Below, piece by piece: positions 41,782 through 50,767 of a stretch of DNA of 64,000 nucleotides (position 1 is its first letter; the number at the start of each line of letters is the position of its first letter). Source of the stretch: Microbulbifer donghaiensis (GTDB lineage: Bacteria > Pseudomonadota > Gammaproteobacteria > Pseudomonadales > Cellvibrionaceae). The DNA lies in the NCBI RefSeq assembly GCF_900129095.1, contig NZ_FQVA01000001.1, forward strand, positions 1,674,001 through 1,738,000. Direction: 5' to 3'. The notes under the pieces were generated by a model, which ran no database searches, had not been told where the DNA came from, and worked only from the letters and a program-made list of their open reading frames with translations. The translations under genes were made by a program, and so were the position numbers.

Positions 41782-42797
41782 GCATTGCATCCATGAGCCT
41801 CGCCGACTGGTTACCGGTTATTTTTATTGGCCTGATGGGGCTGGCGGTACTCGTCTATGCGGTCCTGGATGGATACGACCTTGGTGTCGGTATCCTGCTG
41901 CCGCTGGGCGCGAACGACGAGCTGCAGCGCGACACCATGATCGCCTCCATTGGTCCCTTCTGGGACGCCAACGAAACCTGGCTGGTGCTGGCAGTCGGAC
42001 TGCTGCTGATCGCCTTTCCCACCGCGCACAGCATGGTGCTGATGCATCTTTATATTCCCACCGCAATTATGCTGATCGGTTTGATCATGCGCGGCGTCGC
42101 CTTCGACTTCCGCGCCAAGGCGGCGGTGGACCACAAACTCACCTGGGACCGGACGTTCAAGGCCGGCTCCCTGCTCACCAGCCTGACCCAGGGCTATATG
42201 CTCGGCCAGTACGTGATGGGCTTTGAGTCCGGCTGGTCTGCACAGCTCTTCTCGGCACTCAGCGCCGTTGGCGTTACAGCCGCCTACAGCTATATCGGCG
42301 CCGCCTGGCTGATTATGAAAACCGAAGGCGCGCTCCAGCAACGCGCCATCCGCTGGACCCACCGCGCCGGCCGGGCGGCCTTTGTCGGGGTGGTCGCCGT
42401 GTCCCTGGTCAACCCGCTGGTCAACCCGGGCGTGTTCGACCGCTGGTTTACCTTCCCACTGGTGATGTTCGTGCTGCTGATCCCGATGCTGTGCTTCTTC
42501 GCCTTTGCCGCCAACGAGATTTTGCTGCGACGCCTGCCGAAAGTGGACGACCGCCACAGCTGGATCCCGTTCGTAAACGTGGTGCTGGTCTTCCTGCTGT
42601 GCTTTGCGGGCCTGGCGTTCAGCTTCTACCCGCAGATAGTGCCGGGCCAACTGGATATCTGGCAGGCGGCCAGCGCTACGGAATCGCTGCTGTTTATTCT
42701 GGTTGGCGCGCTCATCGTAGTGCCGGCCATTCTCGCCTACACGGTGTTTTCCTACCGTGTATTCCGCGGCAAAGCCACGGAATTGCGGTATCACTGA
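41778..42797 (+). CDS. cioB: Cytochrome bd-type quinol oxidase subunit II
   Basis: A 339-residue polytopic subunit paired with cioA. Family features: VLDGYDLGVGILLPLG, IGPFWDANETWLVLAVG and VAFDFRAKA. The ATG overlaps the cioA stop (ATGA), indicating translational coupling. A strong terminator follows. No cydX- or cydH-type small subunit was seen right after it. Confidence 0.95.
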   Translation: MSIASMSLADWLPVIFIGLMGLAVLVYAVLDGYDLGVGILLPLGANDELQRDTMIASIGPFWDANETWLVLAVGLLLIAFPTAHSMVLMHLYIPTAIMLIGLIMRGVAFDFRAKAAVDHKLTWDRTFKAGSLLTSLTQGYMLGQYVMGFESGWSAQLFSALSAVGVTAAYSYIGAAWLIMKTEGALQQRAIRWTHRAGRAAFVGVVAVSLVNPLVNPGVFDRWFTFPLVMFVLLIPMLCFFAFAANEILLRRLPKVDDRHSWIPFVNVVLVFLLCFAGLAFSFYPQIVPGQLDIWQAASATESLLFILVGALIVVPAILAYTVFSYRVFRGKATELRYH

Positions 42798-42813
42798 TAG
42801 TAGCCGTAGAGAA

Positions 42814-42839
42814 AAGGGGCCTCTCGGCCCCTTCTTTTT
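42814..42839 (+). terminator. Terminator of cioAB
   Basis: AAGGGGCC pairs with GGCCCCTT around TCTC, followed by CTTTTT, 16 bp after the cioB stop. Confidence 0.9.
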
Positions 42840-42840
42840 C

Positions 42841-43512
42841 CTTAGGGTTCACCCTTATTCTGCCCCCCTTTTACTCACCGTTCCCGGAGCAAGAGTGTCT
42901 TCACATTTTGGCGTTGCGGAGCGGGCGTTTTAGAAGTGCACCACGTTTTCCAGGCTCTTGAAGAAACCGTTGCGGGCTTGCACAAATTCCTTGTGCGGGC
43001 GCTTGTCGACATTGCGCGCTGTTTGCGTGCGGATGAAGCAGCATTCATTGTTGAGCCTGCCCGAATACACATTCAGGCCACTGGCGGAACAAAAACTTTT
43101 CCGGAGTCTCGGCATGCCAGAGGGAACCTGGCCTTAGTCGAAGATTCTTATGTAAAGGCCAGGTAACCGACACCAAATGAACAGGAAGGCCGCGCCAAGG
43201 TTTCCCGGGAGAAATGCCCCCTTTTCCGGTGGCACAGCGTATGTTCAGCATAGGCTTGCAATCCCGCTGAGAAGAATTTTTCAGCCGTCGTGCCGTCACT
43301 GAAAAATTCACGCTGCAAAAGCATCGGGTGCCCGTGCACGGGCCTTGCCACATAATTGGCGCGCGTAACCGGAACTAAGCCACAGTTTTGGAAAAACGCT
43401 CTTGCCCCGCGCCGCGACTCTATTAATAATTGCCGTCACCAAAAGACAACGTTTTTACAGGGAAGTAAAGCGCCGTCGGTAGTTAGCCGCGTGCGCCAGT
43501 CGGGGTGGTGAA
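42841..43512. other. Unassigned 670-bp region between cioB and a TetR gene
   Basis: No intact gene is evident. On the minus strand, 43115-42930 reads in one frame through GLNVYSGRLNN to NGFFKSLENVVHF and a TAA. This looks protein-like and may be the tail of a broken gene, but I cannot place it in a family. A 9-bp inverted repeat, CCTGGCCTT/AAGGCCAGG (43127-43163), lies just upstream. The last 150 bp should contain the tetR promoter. Confidence 0.35.
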
Positions 43513-44208
43513 TTGAATCAAGTCGATCAACGGACGGTCAGCCGGCGCGATACTGCGAGCCCGCGCAAGCCGCAACGCAAAAACGGCCGCGAGAAGTATG
43601 AAAAACTTCTCGATGCACTCGAGGCGCTAATTACCGAACAGGACTCCAGCGATATCAGTCTGGCCAACCTGAGCCAGGTTGCCGGAGTTCCCGCTGCCTC
43701 CGTATACCATTTCTTCCCCAGCGTAGACGCCAGCCTGACCGCATTGGCGGAGCGCCACTACAAATTCTTAAGTGACACCCTACTCTGCCATTCGGAGTTT
43801 ACGCGACTGGACAGCTGGCAGGACCTGCTGTTCCAGGTCTTCGAACGGGTGCGCGCTTACTATGAGGAAAACGCCGGAGCACTGAAGGTGCACTTTGGCC
43901 CACAGTCAAGCTGGGCCCTGCGCCAATTACAAATGGAGAACCACTGGCTCCTGGCCGATACACTGCTGAAGAGCCTGTCCCGTGAATTTGAGCTGCCGCC
44001 GTCGCAGGACTGGCGCGAGCGATTCATGCTGGCCATCACTATCAACGATTCGTTCTGGTCTCAGTCTTATTCTCGCTTCGGGCGCATCACCGATGAGATA
44101 GCCGCAGAGGGTAAGCGCGCTGCGTCGGCCTACCTGAAACTCTATCTCGGAGAGCTGCTGCAGCGACGTCAGCGACGGTTTGTCGCAGCGGATGCCCCCG
44201 TCTACTGA
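43513..44208 (+). CDS. TetR-family transcriptional regulator
   Basis: A 231-residue regulator with an N-terminal helix-turn-helix (ISLANLSQVAGVPAASVYHFF, centred near residue 56) after a basic arm (RKPQRKNGREK). The effector domain is unassigned. The start is a TTG at 43513, chosen because GGGGTGG lies a few bases upstream and no earlier ATG fits. Convergent with the PepSY gene; a link to iron uptake is possible but unproven. Confidence 0.85.
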   Translation: MNQVDQRTVSRRDTASPRKPQRKNGREKYEKLLDALEALITEQDSSDISLANLSQVAGVPAASVYHFFPSVDASLTALAERHYKFLSDTLLCHSEFTRLDSWQDLLFQVFERVRAYYEENAGALKVHFGPQSSWALRQLQMENHWLLADTLLKSLSREFELPPSQDWRERFMLAITINDSFWSQSYSRFGRITDEIAAEGKRAASAYLKLYLGELLQRRQRRFVAADAPVY

Positions 44209-44334
44209 GTAGCGCCGGTCGGTTTTAAGCCGGCCGTTCCAGCGATACGGCGGAGTCCGGACGTCTGGCAACCAGGTCCGCACTGTGTCACCGCCGGAAG
44301 CTCAGCAAAATTCGCCGGCACCGCAGGGGAGATG

Positions 44335-45456
44335 TCAGGCAGTCGTCGCTGTGAGCTTTTTGTTGCGGCGTTTGACACGCGCGCTGCGGCGCTTGTCCCG
44401 GCGCCGATACCAGACGTAGACACCGGTGACCGAGAGCAGCAGCGGACTCAACCCCATCACGCACCAGAGCAGTTTGCTCACCAGTCCCGCAAAGTCACCG
44501 AAATGCAAGCGGCGATAGCTGTCGACGACTTTGGCCCCCGGCCCGGCATCCCGAATATCGGATGCCTGAATAAACTCGCCGCTTTGCGCATCGTAGGTCA
44601 CGCTGCTGGCGTACTGGCTCAGCAGCGGATTGCTACTGTGCACATCGCCCCAGAAGGTAATGTTTACACCCGGCTCCCAGGGCATGGTGATGTACGTCGC
44701 CTCAAAACCTTTCACCTTCCCGGCAGCGTCCTCGCGCAGCAACTGCAGTGAAAGACTGTCGCTATAGAGACGCTCTGCCATCGCATAATGCTCCTTGCCC
44801 TCGGCGTGCTCGCGCAGCTCGTGGGCGAAATGCGTGATGTTCCACCAGGCACCGGTGAAGCCGACGATCAGCAGGATCGGCGAGGCAAACACGCCGGTCA
44901 TTTTATGCAGGTCACTGAAGTAAACGATCAAGCGCGCGTTCCAGCGCAACGTGAAAAGCCGTTTCCAGAACTTTCGGTAGAGTACCAAACCGGTAATACC
45001 GAGCAGGCACAGCAGAATGGAAAAGACACTGGTAACGGCCAGGCCCGGGTCGTCCAGCAGCAGGGTGTAATGCAATTCGAGCAGCCAGTCGGTGAAGTAG
45101 TGCGTTAAGCCCTGCGGCTGCGCCAAGATCACTCCCGTATAGGGATCGAGTAGCGCGTAGAACCAGTCGCTGCTACCGCGCCGCATCATATAGACCTGAT
45201 CCGCCCGGTGCGGATCCTGGAACAGATGCCAACCCACCACCTCGTAAGCCGGGTAGCTTTGATTGACGCTGCCAAGCAGTGTATCCAGCGATTGCCGCGC
45301 GCGACCGTCCGCTGTCACGCGGACCCGCTCCTCCATCAGCGCGGTATCAATTTCATGCTTGAACACCAGGATACTGCCGGTGATACAGATAATCAGCAAC
45401 GGCACGAAGGCGATCAGGGCCATCCAGCTGTGCAGCTTAAACAGGGTCTTATTCAT
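44335..45456 (-). CDS. PepSY-associated transmembrane protein (PiuB-like)
   Basis: A 373-residue inner-membrane protein with four hydrophobic segments: near residue 14, about 135-160, about 190-215 and near the C-terminus, with a basic RRRDKRRSARVKRRNKK tail. Family features are LFKLHSWMAL, YFSDLHKMTG and LHFGDFAG, with conserved His. Such proteins are thought to reduce ferric siderophores at the inner membrane. ATG at 45456 chosen over a TTG three codons upstream because of the GAG-containing ribosome site. It lies downstream of the TonB receptor on the same strand, behind a terminator. Confidence 0.88.
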   Translation of the reverse strand: MNKTLFKLHSWMALIAFVPLLIICITGSILVFKHEIDTALMEERVRVTADGRARQSLDTLLGSVNQSYPAYEVVGWHLFQDPHRADQVYMMRRGSSDWFYALLDPYTGVILAQPQGLTHYFTDWLLELHYTLLLDDPGLAVTSVFSILLCLLGITGLVLYRKFWKRLFTLRWNARLIVYFSDLHKMTGVFASPILLIVGFTGAWWNITHFAHELREHAEGKEHYAMAERLYSDSLSLQLLREDAAGKVKGFEATYITMPWEPGVNITFWGDVHSSNPLLSQYASSVTYDAQSGEFIQASDIRDAGPGAKVVDSYRRLHFGDFAGLVSKLLWCVMGLSPLLLSVTGVYVWYRRRDKRRSARVKRRNKKLTATTA

Positions 45457-45494
45457 GTTGCTCAAATTTCGCTGACGGACTTTCTTCTAAACGC

Positions 45495-45530
45495 AAAAAA
45501 GGATGGCGGGGCCTATCAACCCGCCACCCT
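45495..45530 (-). terminator. Terminator after the TonB-dependent receptor
   Basis: On the minus strand GGGTGGCGGG pairs with CCCGCCATCC around nine bases and is followed by six T. Confidence 0.85.
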
Positions 45531-45557
45531 CAAGAGAGCGCATTAACGATGCACGGA

Positions 45558-47678
45558 TCAGTAGCGCCAGTTTACTGAGGCACTGAAGTTGCGCGGTGCG
45601 GCATAGAAGCCCTGATCCCAGTAGAGACTGCTGATGTACTTCTCGTCGGTCAGGTTCTTGCCGTTCAGCGAGAGGCTCAATTGCTCGCTCACGCGATAGT
45701 TGGCGAACAGTTGCAGTGTGGCGTAGGCCTCCTGCTCGATCAGGTGACCGGCACTGTGCGTGCGCTGGATGTCGTCCTGCCAGTTGATGCCGCCGCCCAC
45801 TTTCAGCTGCTGCAGCATCGGCGGGCGGTAGCTGGCAAACAGGCGCAGGGTCTGGGCCGGAATGTAATCGCGATTCAGGCCATTGCCTTCCCGATTCTCG
45901 ATATCCACACTGGCATAGCTGAAGTCCACCTGCAGACCATCGCTGAGCTGGCCGCTCAAGGTCAGGTCGTAGCCTTGGCTTTTGTAGTCACGCCCCTCGT
46001 AGAAGTCGATCAGGATCTGCTCGTTGACCGGGTCTTCCACCTGGCCGGCATACTCCGCCACATTGGCCTGCTCGGTCTCGTAGTAGGAGACGGTGGCCAT
46101 CAGCTTGCCGCCGAAGAACTGCCCCTTGGCACCGATCTCGCTGTTGGAACCCTCGGTAGGGTCGATAAAGGTCAGATCCACCGCGATGTCGTCCTGGGGC
46201 ATAAAGGTTTCGGTGTGGCTGGCGTACACGGAAAAATTATCGCCGATGCGATACACCAGGCCCGCATAAGGCAGCACCTTGCCGGTTTCCCTGGTGACCT
46301 TGCTGGTGCCGTAGCCAGTCCCTTTCGCTTCCCAGTCCACCACGCGGGCACCGCCAATCAGGCTCACCGCATCGGTGACATGGAAGCGGGTTGCGGCGAA
46401 GAAAGCGCTCTGCTCGTCATCGAAGTCACTGCCGGTCAATCCGTCGGTGAATACCGGGCGCACCGGTGTCTGGCCATTCCATTCGGTGAAGTCGCCGATC
46501 CACGGGAAGCCGTTGGTGTAGTCGTAGAGAGACACTTCCTCCACGCTGCCCTTGGCCCAGTTGTAGCCAAACAGGACATCGTGCTCGCGGCCCAGCAGCC
46601 TGTAGCTACCGGCCAGGCGCAGATCGAACAGATCGCGCTGCTCGTCGAGGGTGTATTCACTGGCGTAGCCAATCAGGCCTTCATCGGTCGCGGCATCCGG
46701 CAGGCTGTACATGTACAACAGCTCGCTGTCGCTCTCGATGTCGCTGTGAATGAAGTAGGCCTTGGCCTCCCAGCCGTTGGCGAACTGGTGCTTCAGCTCG
46801 GCGAAGACTTCTGCCTCGATGTTGTCCCAGTAGGCCCACTCGGCGGAGGTGGAGGCGGAAACATCGTAATCGGTGGGAGCACCGTCGCTGTAGACCAGCG
46901 GCAGTGCGCCCCACAGCGGGCTGTCGGCCTCACTGCTCAGGTAACTGGAACCCAGGGTAAGTTGCGTTGCTGCACCCAGGTCTTTTTCCACGACGCCGTA
47001 GACCGCTGTCTTGTCCATGGCATAGAAGTCGAGGTACGACTCGCGGTCTTCCCTGGCCACCACCATACGGCCGCGCAGACCGTAGGTCAGGGTGCCGGAT
47101 ACATCGGCCTCGGTGCGCAGCTTGTTCCAGGAACCGGCGCTGGCACCCACGGACAGAGCGAAATCCTCAGCGGGGCGCTTGCGCACCATATTGACCGTGG
47201 CGGAAGGGTTGCCGGCGCCACTCATCAGGCCGTTGGCACCGCGCACCACTTCGATGCGCTCGTAGATCGCGGTATCCGTCTCGCCGTCACGATTGCCATA
47301 GGTGGCGGGTACGCCGACACCATCCACCTGGAAGTTGGTGACATCGAAGCCGCGAGACGAGTAGTAGGTGCGGTCGGTCTCGACACTCTCCACCTGGATG
47401 CCCGGCATCGACTGCAGGGCGTCGTTCAGGCTGTACAGCTTGAAGTCGTCCATCTGCACCCGGCCAATAGCGGACACCGATTGCGGTGTTTCCAGGCTCG
47501 AGAGACCAAGACCCGTAGCGGTATCCATGTCGTCTATCAGGTAAGACTCCGAGGTCTCACCGGTGACTTCAACGGTTTCGAGCTCCCGCTCGCTCTCCGC
47601 CCAGGCGGTGGAATAGGCCATACAGACGGCCATCGCGATAAGTGTGGGCTGAGCAAATCTGCGCTTGTTCTTGGTCAC
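45558..47678 (-). CDS. TonB-dependent siderophore receptor
   Basis: A 706-residue outer-membrane receptor, GTG start behind AAAGGA. Signal peptide to residue 27 (AWA|ES), then the plug domain with ETPQSVSAIGRVQM, YYSSRGFDV and RIEVVRGANGLMSGAGNPSATVNMVRK (two adjoining motifs), then the 22-strand barrel ending in ...FSASVNWRY with aromatic C-terminus. It resembles FhuE/FpvA-type ferric hydroxamate receptors, though the ligand is uncertain. The classic TonB box is not obvious: VEVTGE near residue 35 is a candidate. A Fur-box-like site lies upstream and a PepSY reductase gene downstream. Confidence 0.93.
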   Translation of the reverse strand: MTKNKRRFAQPTLIAMAVCMAYSTAWAESERELETVEVTGETSESYLIDDMDTATGLGLSSLETPQSVSAIGRVQMDDFKLYSLNDALQSMPGIQVESVETDRTYYSSRGFDVTNFQVDGVGVPATYGNRDGETDTAIYERIEVVRGANGLMSGAGNPSATVNMVRKRPAEDFALSVGASAGSWNKLRTEADVSGTLTYGLRGRMVVAREDRESYLDFYAMDKTAVYGVVEKDLGAATQLTLGSSYLSSEADSPLWGALPLVYSDGAPTDYDVSASTSAEWAYWDNIEAEVFAELKHQFANGWEAKAYFIHSDIESDSELLYMYSLPDAATDEGLIGYASEYTLDEQRDLFDLRLAGSYRLLGREHDVLFGYNWAKGSVEEVSLYDYTNGFPWIGDFTEWNGQTPVRPVFTDGLTGSDFDDEQSAFFAATRFHVTDAVSLIGGARVVDWEAKGTGYGTSKVTRETGKVLPYAGLVYRIGDNFSVYASHTETFMPQDDIAVDLTFIDPTEGSNSEIGAKGQFFGGKLMATVSYYETEQANVAEYAGQVEDPVNEQILIDFYEGRDYKSQGYDLTLSGQLSDGLQVDFSYASVDIENREGNGLNRDYIPAQTLRLFASYRPPMLQQLKVGGGINWQDDIQRTHSAGHLIEQEAYATLQLFANYRVSEQLSLSLNGKNLTDEKYISSLYWDQGFYAAPRNFSASVNWRY

Positions 47679-47732
47679 TGTCCTTTCCCCTCGTGAGCAT
47701 TGCGCGCATCTTAAGCCGAGTCAAAATCAAAT

Positions 47733-47751
47733 GCAATATATTCTCATTTAG
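47733..47751 (-). promoter_or_regulatory. Fur-box-like site upstream of the TonB receptor
   Basis: On the minus strand CTAAATGAGAATATATTGC matches 10 of 19 positions of the Fur consensus, including the AATGA.AAT core. It sits within an AT-rich inverted ATGCAA/TTGCAT arrangement, 55-73 bp before the start. Moderate match only. Confidence 0.45.
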
Positions 47752-47832
47752 ATTTGCATTTATCTCAACATAGCTGGGTAGCAACTACACTTGGGGATGG
47801 CATTACTATCAAACCACACGGAGGCTTCCCCT

Positions 47833-48084
47833 ATGCCCATCGCCCCTCACGATCTGGATCAGGATTTTCCCGAATACGTAGACACCATCAGGCGACTGCA
47901 ACAAGAAGACGTCCAGTTCAAAGTTGAAAGCGACAACTACCACAAACTCGACAAACAGATTCGCGGTTTACAAGAAAGCGGCATAGGCACCGACGACGAA
48001 CACTACAACGCCCTGAAAAAACAGCGCGCTTACCTGAAGCAGCACCTCTACCATCGAATAACCAACAGCTCACTCTCCGGCTAG
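47833..48084 (+). CDS. YdcH family protein (DUF465)
   Basis: An 83-residue, highly charged helical protein: FPEYVDTIRRLQQEDVQFK near the start, then KLDKQIRGLQE and LKKQRAYLKQHLYHRI, as in the short YdcH/DUF465 family. Function unknown in the literature. The ATG at 47833 is preferred because GGAGG lies upstream; the longer frame from 47791 lacks one. Confidence 0.9.
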   Translation: MPIAPHDLDQDFPEYVDTIRRLQQEDVQFKVESDNYHKLDKQIRGLQESGIGTDDEHYNALKKQRAYLKQHLYHRITNSSLSG

Positions 48085-48151
48085 CCGTCGGCTGGACACC
48101 CCGGGCGCCATTCTGCACACTGCAGGCTTTCCGCAAGGAGCGAATGGCGCC

Positions 48152-48754
48152 ATGCAACTCTACTTCACCCACGCCTCCCCCTACGCACGCAGTACCCGCA
48201 TCGTCCTGCGCGAGCAGCGACTCGAACAGCGCGTGCAGGAAGTGGTTTCCCACCCGTTCAATAATGCTGAGGACTTCATTGCCACCAATCCACTGGGCAA
48301 GGTGCCGTGCCTGAGCGGGGAAAACGGCGAGGCGATGATGGACAGCGAGGTGATCTGCGCCTATCTGGACAGGGAACTCGGGGACGGCCGTCTGAGCCAG
48401 GCGATGGAGGCAGACTGGGAGCTGAAAACTTTCTACAGCGTCTGCTCCGGCCTGCTCGACACGCTGGTGCTGTTGCGCTTAGAAAAATTGCGGGAGAAGG
48501 AAGGGCTGCGCTCCGACTTCTGGTGGCAGCGCTACGAGAATGCGATACAGCGCACGCTCGATTATCTGGAGCGACGCGCGGGCCAGCTACCCGAGCCGCT
48601 GAACCTGGCCCATATCAACCTGGCCTGCGCCCTCGCCTACCTGGACTTCCGCCACAGCGAAATCGACTGGCGCAGCCGCCGTCCGCAACTGGCCGATCTC
48701 GCCCAGAGACTGGAAAGCCGCGACAGCTTTGCCGCGACTGCACTGCGGGAGTAA
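48152..48754 (+). CDS. Glutathione S-transferase family protein
   Basis: A 200-residue GST with the thioredoxin-like domain at the N-terminus (MQLYFTHASPYARSTRIVL, with SPYAR where the catalytic Ser/Tyr region lies; NPLGKVPCL and DSEVICAYLD bind glutathione) and the all-helical C-terminal domain. It conjugates or reduces electrophiles in the cytosol; the precise substrate is unknown. ATG after AAGGAG. Confidence 0.9.
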   Translation: MQLYFTHASPYARSTRIVLREQRLEQRVQEVVSHPFNNAEDFIATNPLGKVPCLSGENGEAMMDSEVICAYLDRELGDGRLSQAMEADWELKTFYSVCSGLLDTLVLLRLEKLREKEGLRSDFWWQRYENAIQRTLDYLERRAGQLPEPLNLAHINLACALAYLDFRHSEIDWRSRRPQLADLAQRLESRDSFAATALRE

Positions 48755-48765
48755 ATCGAGGATCT

Positions 48766-49971
48766 CTACCTGACGGCCTCAAATTTTTGCGGCTTGTGAC
48801 GCTCGCGCCAATCGGGGAAGCGCTTCAGCACCTTATACGGATGCTCTGTGTACCAGCCGTATCCGCGCAGCCGCTCTTGTGACACCTTGCGGATGTCGTA
48901 ATAAACAGCGCCGTCACGATCGCCGAAAATCGGCCGGTTGCTGCCGATCTCGTAGAAGCGCGCCCACAGCGGATCGGTATTAGCAGCGGGCAGCAGCTCT
49001 TTGTAGTCGTGCTCGCCCTTGGCCCAGCGATAACCTTTTTTCTGGTTCGCCGCAAACCAGTCGTGCGCACTTTCGATGGCCCTCTTTATCTCGACGGACG
49101 GGCGCTCGAGTTCCATCAGAAATAACACCAGGTCTGCGCTCTCCGCGGTGGCCAGTGATGCCGGTTCGAAGGCCCGGGCCGCCGCCGGCTTCAGAGTCTC
49201 GGGATCGTGCTGCGCGCCCCAGATGGTGGTGCGGCCGTCGCTGACCACCTGTGTCTTGAGCAGCATCTGCAGCCCCCGCTGCAGGCTGTCTGCGGCGCGC
49301 GCCCGCAGTGCCTCCGGCAGAAACTGCAGCCCCTCTTCACTCTGCGCGGCGGCGCGGACAATACTCAGCAACTCAAAGGTGACGCCGTCATTGAAAGTGA
49401 GCAGTTCGTGGTATTTGCCACGCAGCGGAAAGCTCTGCGGCCAACCGCCGTTCGGGTACTGCGCCAGCAGAATCAGCCGCAGCGCGCGCTCGGCGGCCGC
49501 GGCGTAGCGCTTGTCCCCTGTCGCCCCGTAGGCCCGCGCCATGATCCAGAACTGGGTGCTGGTGGCACTGTTATCGAAGGTGGGAATATAGTTTTTCTCG
49601 ACCCCGAAGGCCTGCCCCGCCTGGCGCGGACTCGCGCCCATGTCGGTGCGCTTGGACCAGCCGCCGGACGGCGTCTGGTAGCTCAGCACCGCGTCGGCGA
49701 TACGGCGCCCCTCCGGGGTGCGATAGAATTCCGCTGGCTGGCGGGGATCGAAACCGAAACGCTTCGCATACCGGGGCGGCAGCGGCCGCTCCAGACCCAA
49801 GCGGGACAATTCCGCGGCGGTCTGGGCCCGATCCAGCTGCCGCAATGTCGCCGACAACTCACGGTACTGCGCCAGCGTTTGCGCAGGCTGCATTTCCCCC
49901 GCGACTTCCGCACCGACGACACCGCCGGCCAGCAACAGCCAGCCGCCCAGCAGCAAACTGCTTATTTTCAT
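48766..49971 (-). CDS. Pectate lyase, PL10-like
   Basis: A 401-residue secreted protein, ATG after GGGAG, with signal peptide (hydrophobic stretch ending GVVGA|EV). Family marks: YQTPSGGWSKRTDM near residue 110, TFDNSATSTQFWIMARAYG, YPNGGWPQSFPLRGKYHELL, LTFNDGVTFELL, TTIWGAQHDPETL and EPASLATAES; PL10 enzymes carry the catalytic Arg and Ca-binding Asp near the last three. It cleaves polygalacturonate by beta-elimination. A longer upstream frame has no signal peptide. Convergent with the GST gene. It fits a polysaccharide-degrading lifestyle. Confidence 0.92.
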   Translation of the reverse strand: MKISSLLLGGWLLLAGGVVGAEVAGEMQPAQTLAQYRELSATLRQLDRAQTAAELSRLGLERPLPPRYAKRFGFDPRQPAEFYRTPEGRRIADAVLSYQTPSGGWSKRTDMGASPRQAGQAFGVEKNYIPTFDNSATSTQFWIMARAYGATGDKRYAAAAERALRLILLAQYPNGGWPQSFPLRGKYHELLTFNDGVTFELLSIVRAAAQSEEGLQFLPEALRARAADSLQRGLQMLLKTQVVSDGRTTIWGAQHDPETLKPAAARAFEPASLATAESADLVLFLMELERPSVEIKRAIESAHDWFAANQKKGYRWAKGEHDYKELLPAANTDPLWARFYEIGSNRPIFGDRDGAVYYDIRKVSQERLRGYGWYTEHPYKVLKRFPDWRERHKPQKFEAVR

Positions 49972-50130
49972 TTTGGTGTGCTCCCGATGGATCCTTCCGC
50001 CGCTCACAGCAGCAGGCTGGCAGTACACGTGTACCCCAGCAGATTCTGTCAGGCAGGATTATTGCATTGGTAAGGCCAATATTGCTATAGCAGCAGTCGG
50101 CCGATTGGGAGATGCGGGTGGAAGCGTCAT

Positions 50131-50757
50131 TCAGTGCGCGAATGCCATCCACAGTGCTATAGAGCCGACGATCAGCAGCGCCACTGCCCAGATCAGGTCG
50201 AAATTGATCCAGCTACTGCGCAGGACCGCGAGCCCGAGTTTGCGGTACACAACCCAGGCCACGGTACCCATGACCAGCAGCATGGTGAGCGTATGTAATC
50301 CCACCGCCAGGAACATGCCCGCTCCTTGCGGTAGCGCGTGCGCGCCGTGATGTGGGTGGGCCGCATCGCTGCCGCCCAGCAGCGCCGGCACCAGCATCAG
50401 GCCGGCACCGTGGGCACTGGCCATCAGGAACGACCACACCACAAGATCAACGCCGCCCACTTTCATACCCACCCAGCGCGGGTGGCGGTAGTAGTTGAAC
50501 AGCTTGTAGAAGCCAAACGCCAGTAGTGCCAGCGCGCTGAATTTCTGCACCGTGGCCAGTGGAATAAACTGCAAGCCCGCCAGCACCAGCAGCACCACGG
50601 CGATCACGGCAATGGCGTGGCCCAGCGCAATCGGCAACAGCGACAGCCAGATGACCTTCTCGCTGCGCTGCTGCAGCCCCAGGTTCAGCGCAAACAGCCA
50701 CCCCATGCCCGGGTTCAGCCCGTGAAAGGCGCCGAACAGGATCATCGCCAGCCACAT
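50131..50757 (-). CDS. Multi-pass membrane protein, partner of the SBP56 gene
   Basis: About 208 residues with six hydrophobic segments. The conserved FHGLNPGMGWLFA near the start recalls proteins found beside methanethiol oxidase genes. His clusters (HPHHGAH, SAHGAG, FHGLN) suggest metal binding. I use the ATG at 50757, just after the SBP56 stop at 50768; a GTG at 50808 inside that gene is possible. Metal or copper delivery is a guess; no characterised homologue is known to me. Confidence 0.7.
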   Translation of the reverse strand: MWLAMILFGAFHGLNPGMGWLFALNLGLQQRSEKVIWLSLLPIALGHAIAVIAVVLLVLAGLQFIPLATVQKFSALALLAFGFYKLFNYYRHPRWVGMKVGGVDLVVWSFLMASAHGAGLMLVPALLGGSDAAHPHHGAHALPQGAGMFLAVGLHTLTMLLVMGTVAWVVYRKLGLAVLRSSWINFDLIWAVALLIVGSIALWMAFAH

Positions 50758-50767
50758 ATGCCAGTCT

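Noticed and set aside
45681..47696. A 671-codon open frame on the plus strand opposite the TonB receptor
   Set aside because: It is a mirror frame of a well-supported receptor gene; the protein has no family motifs and no ribosome site.
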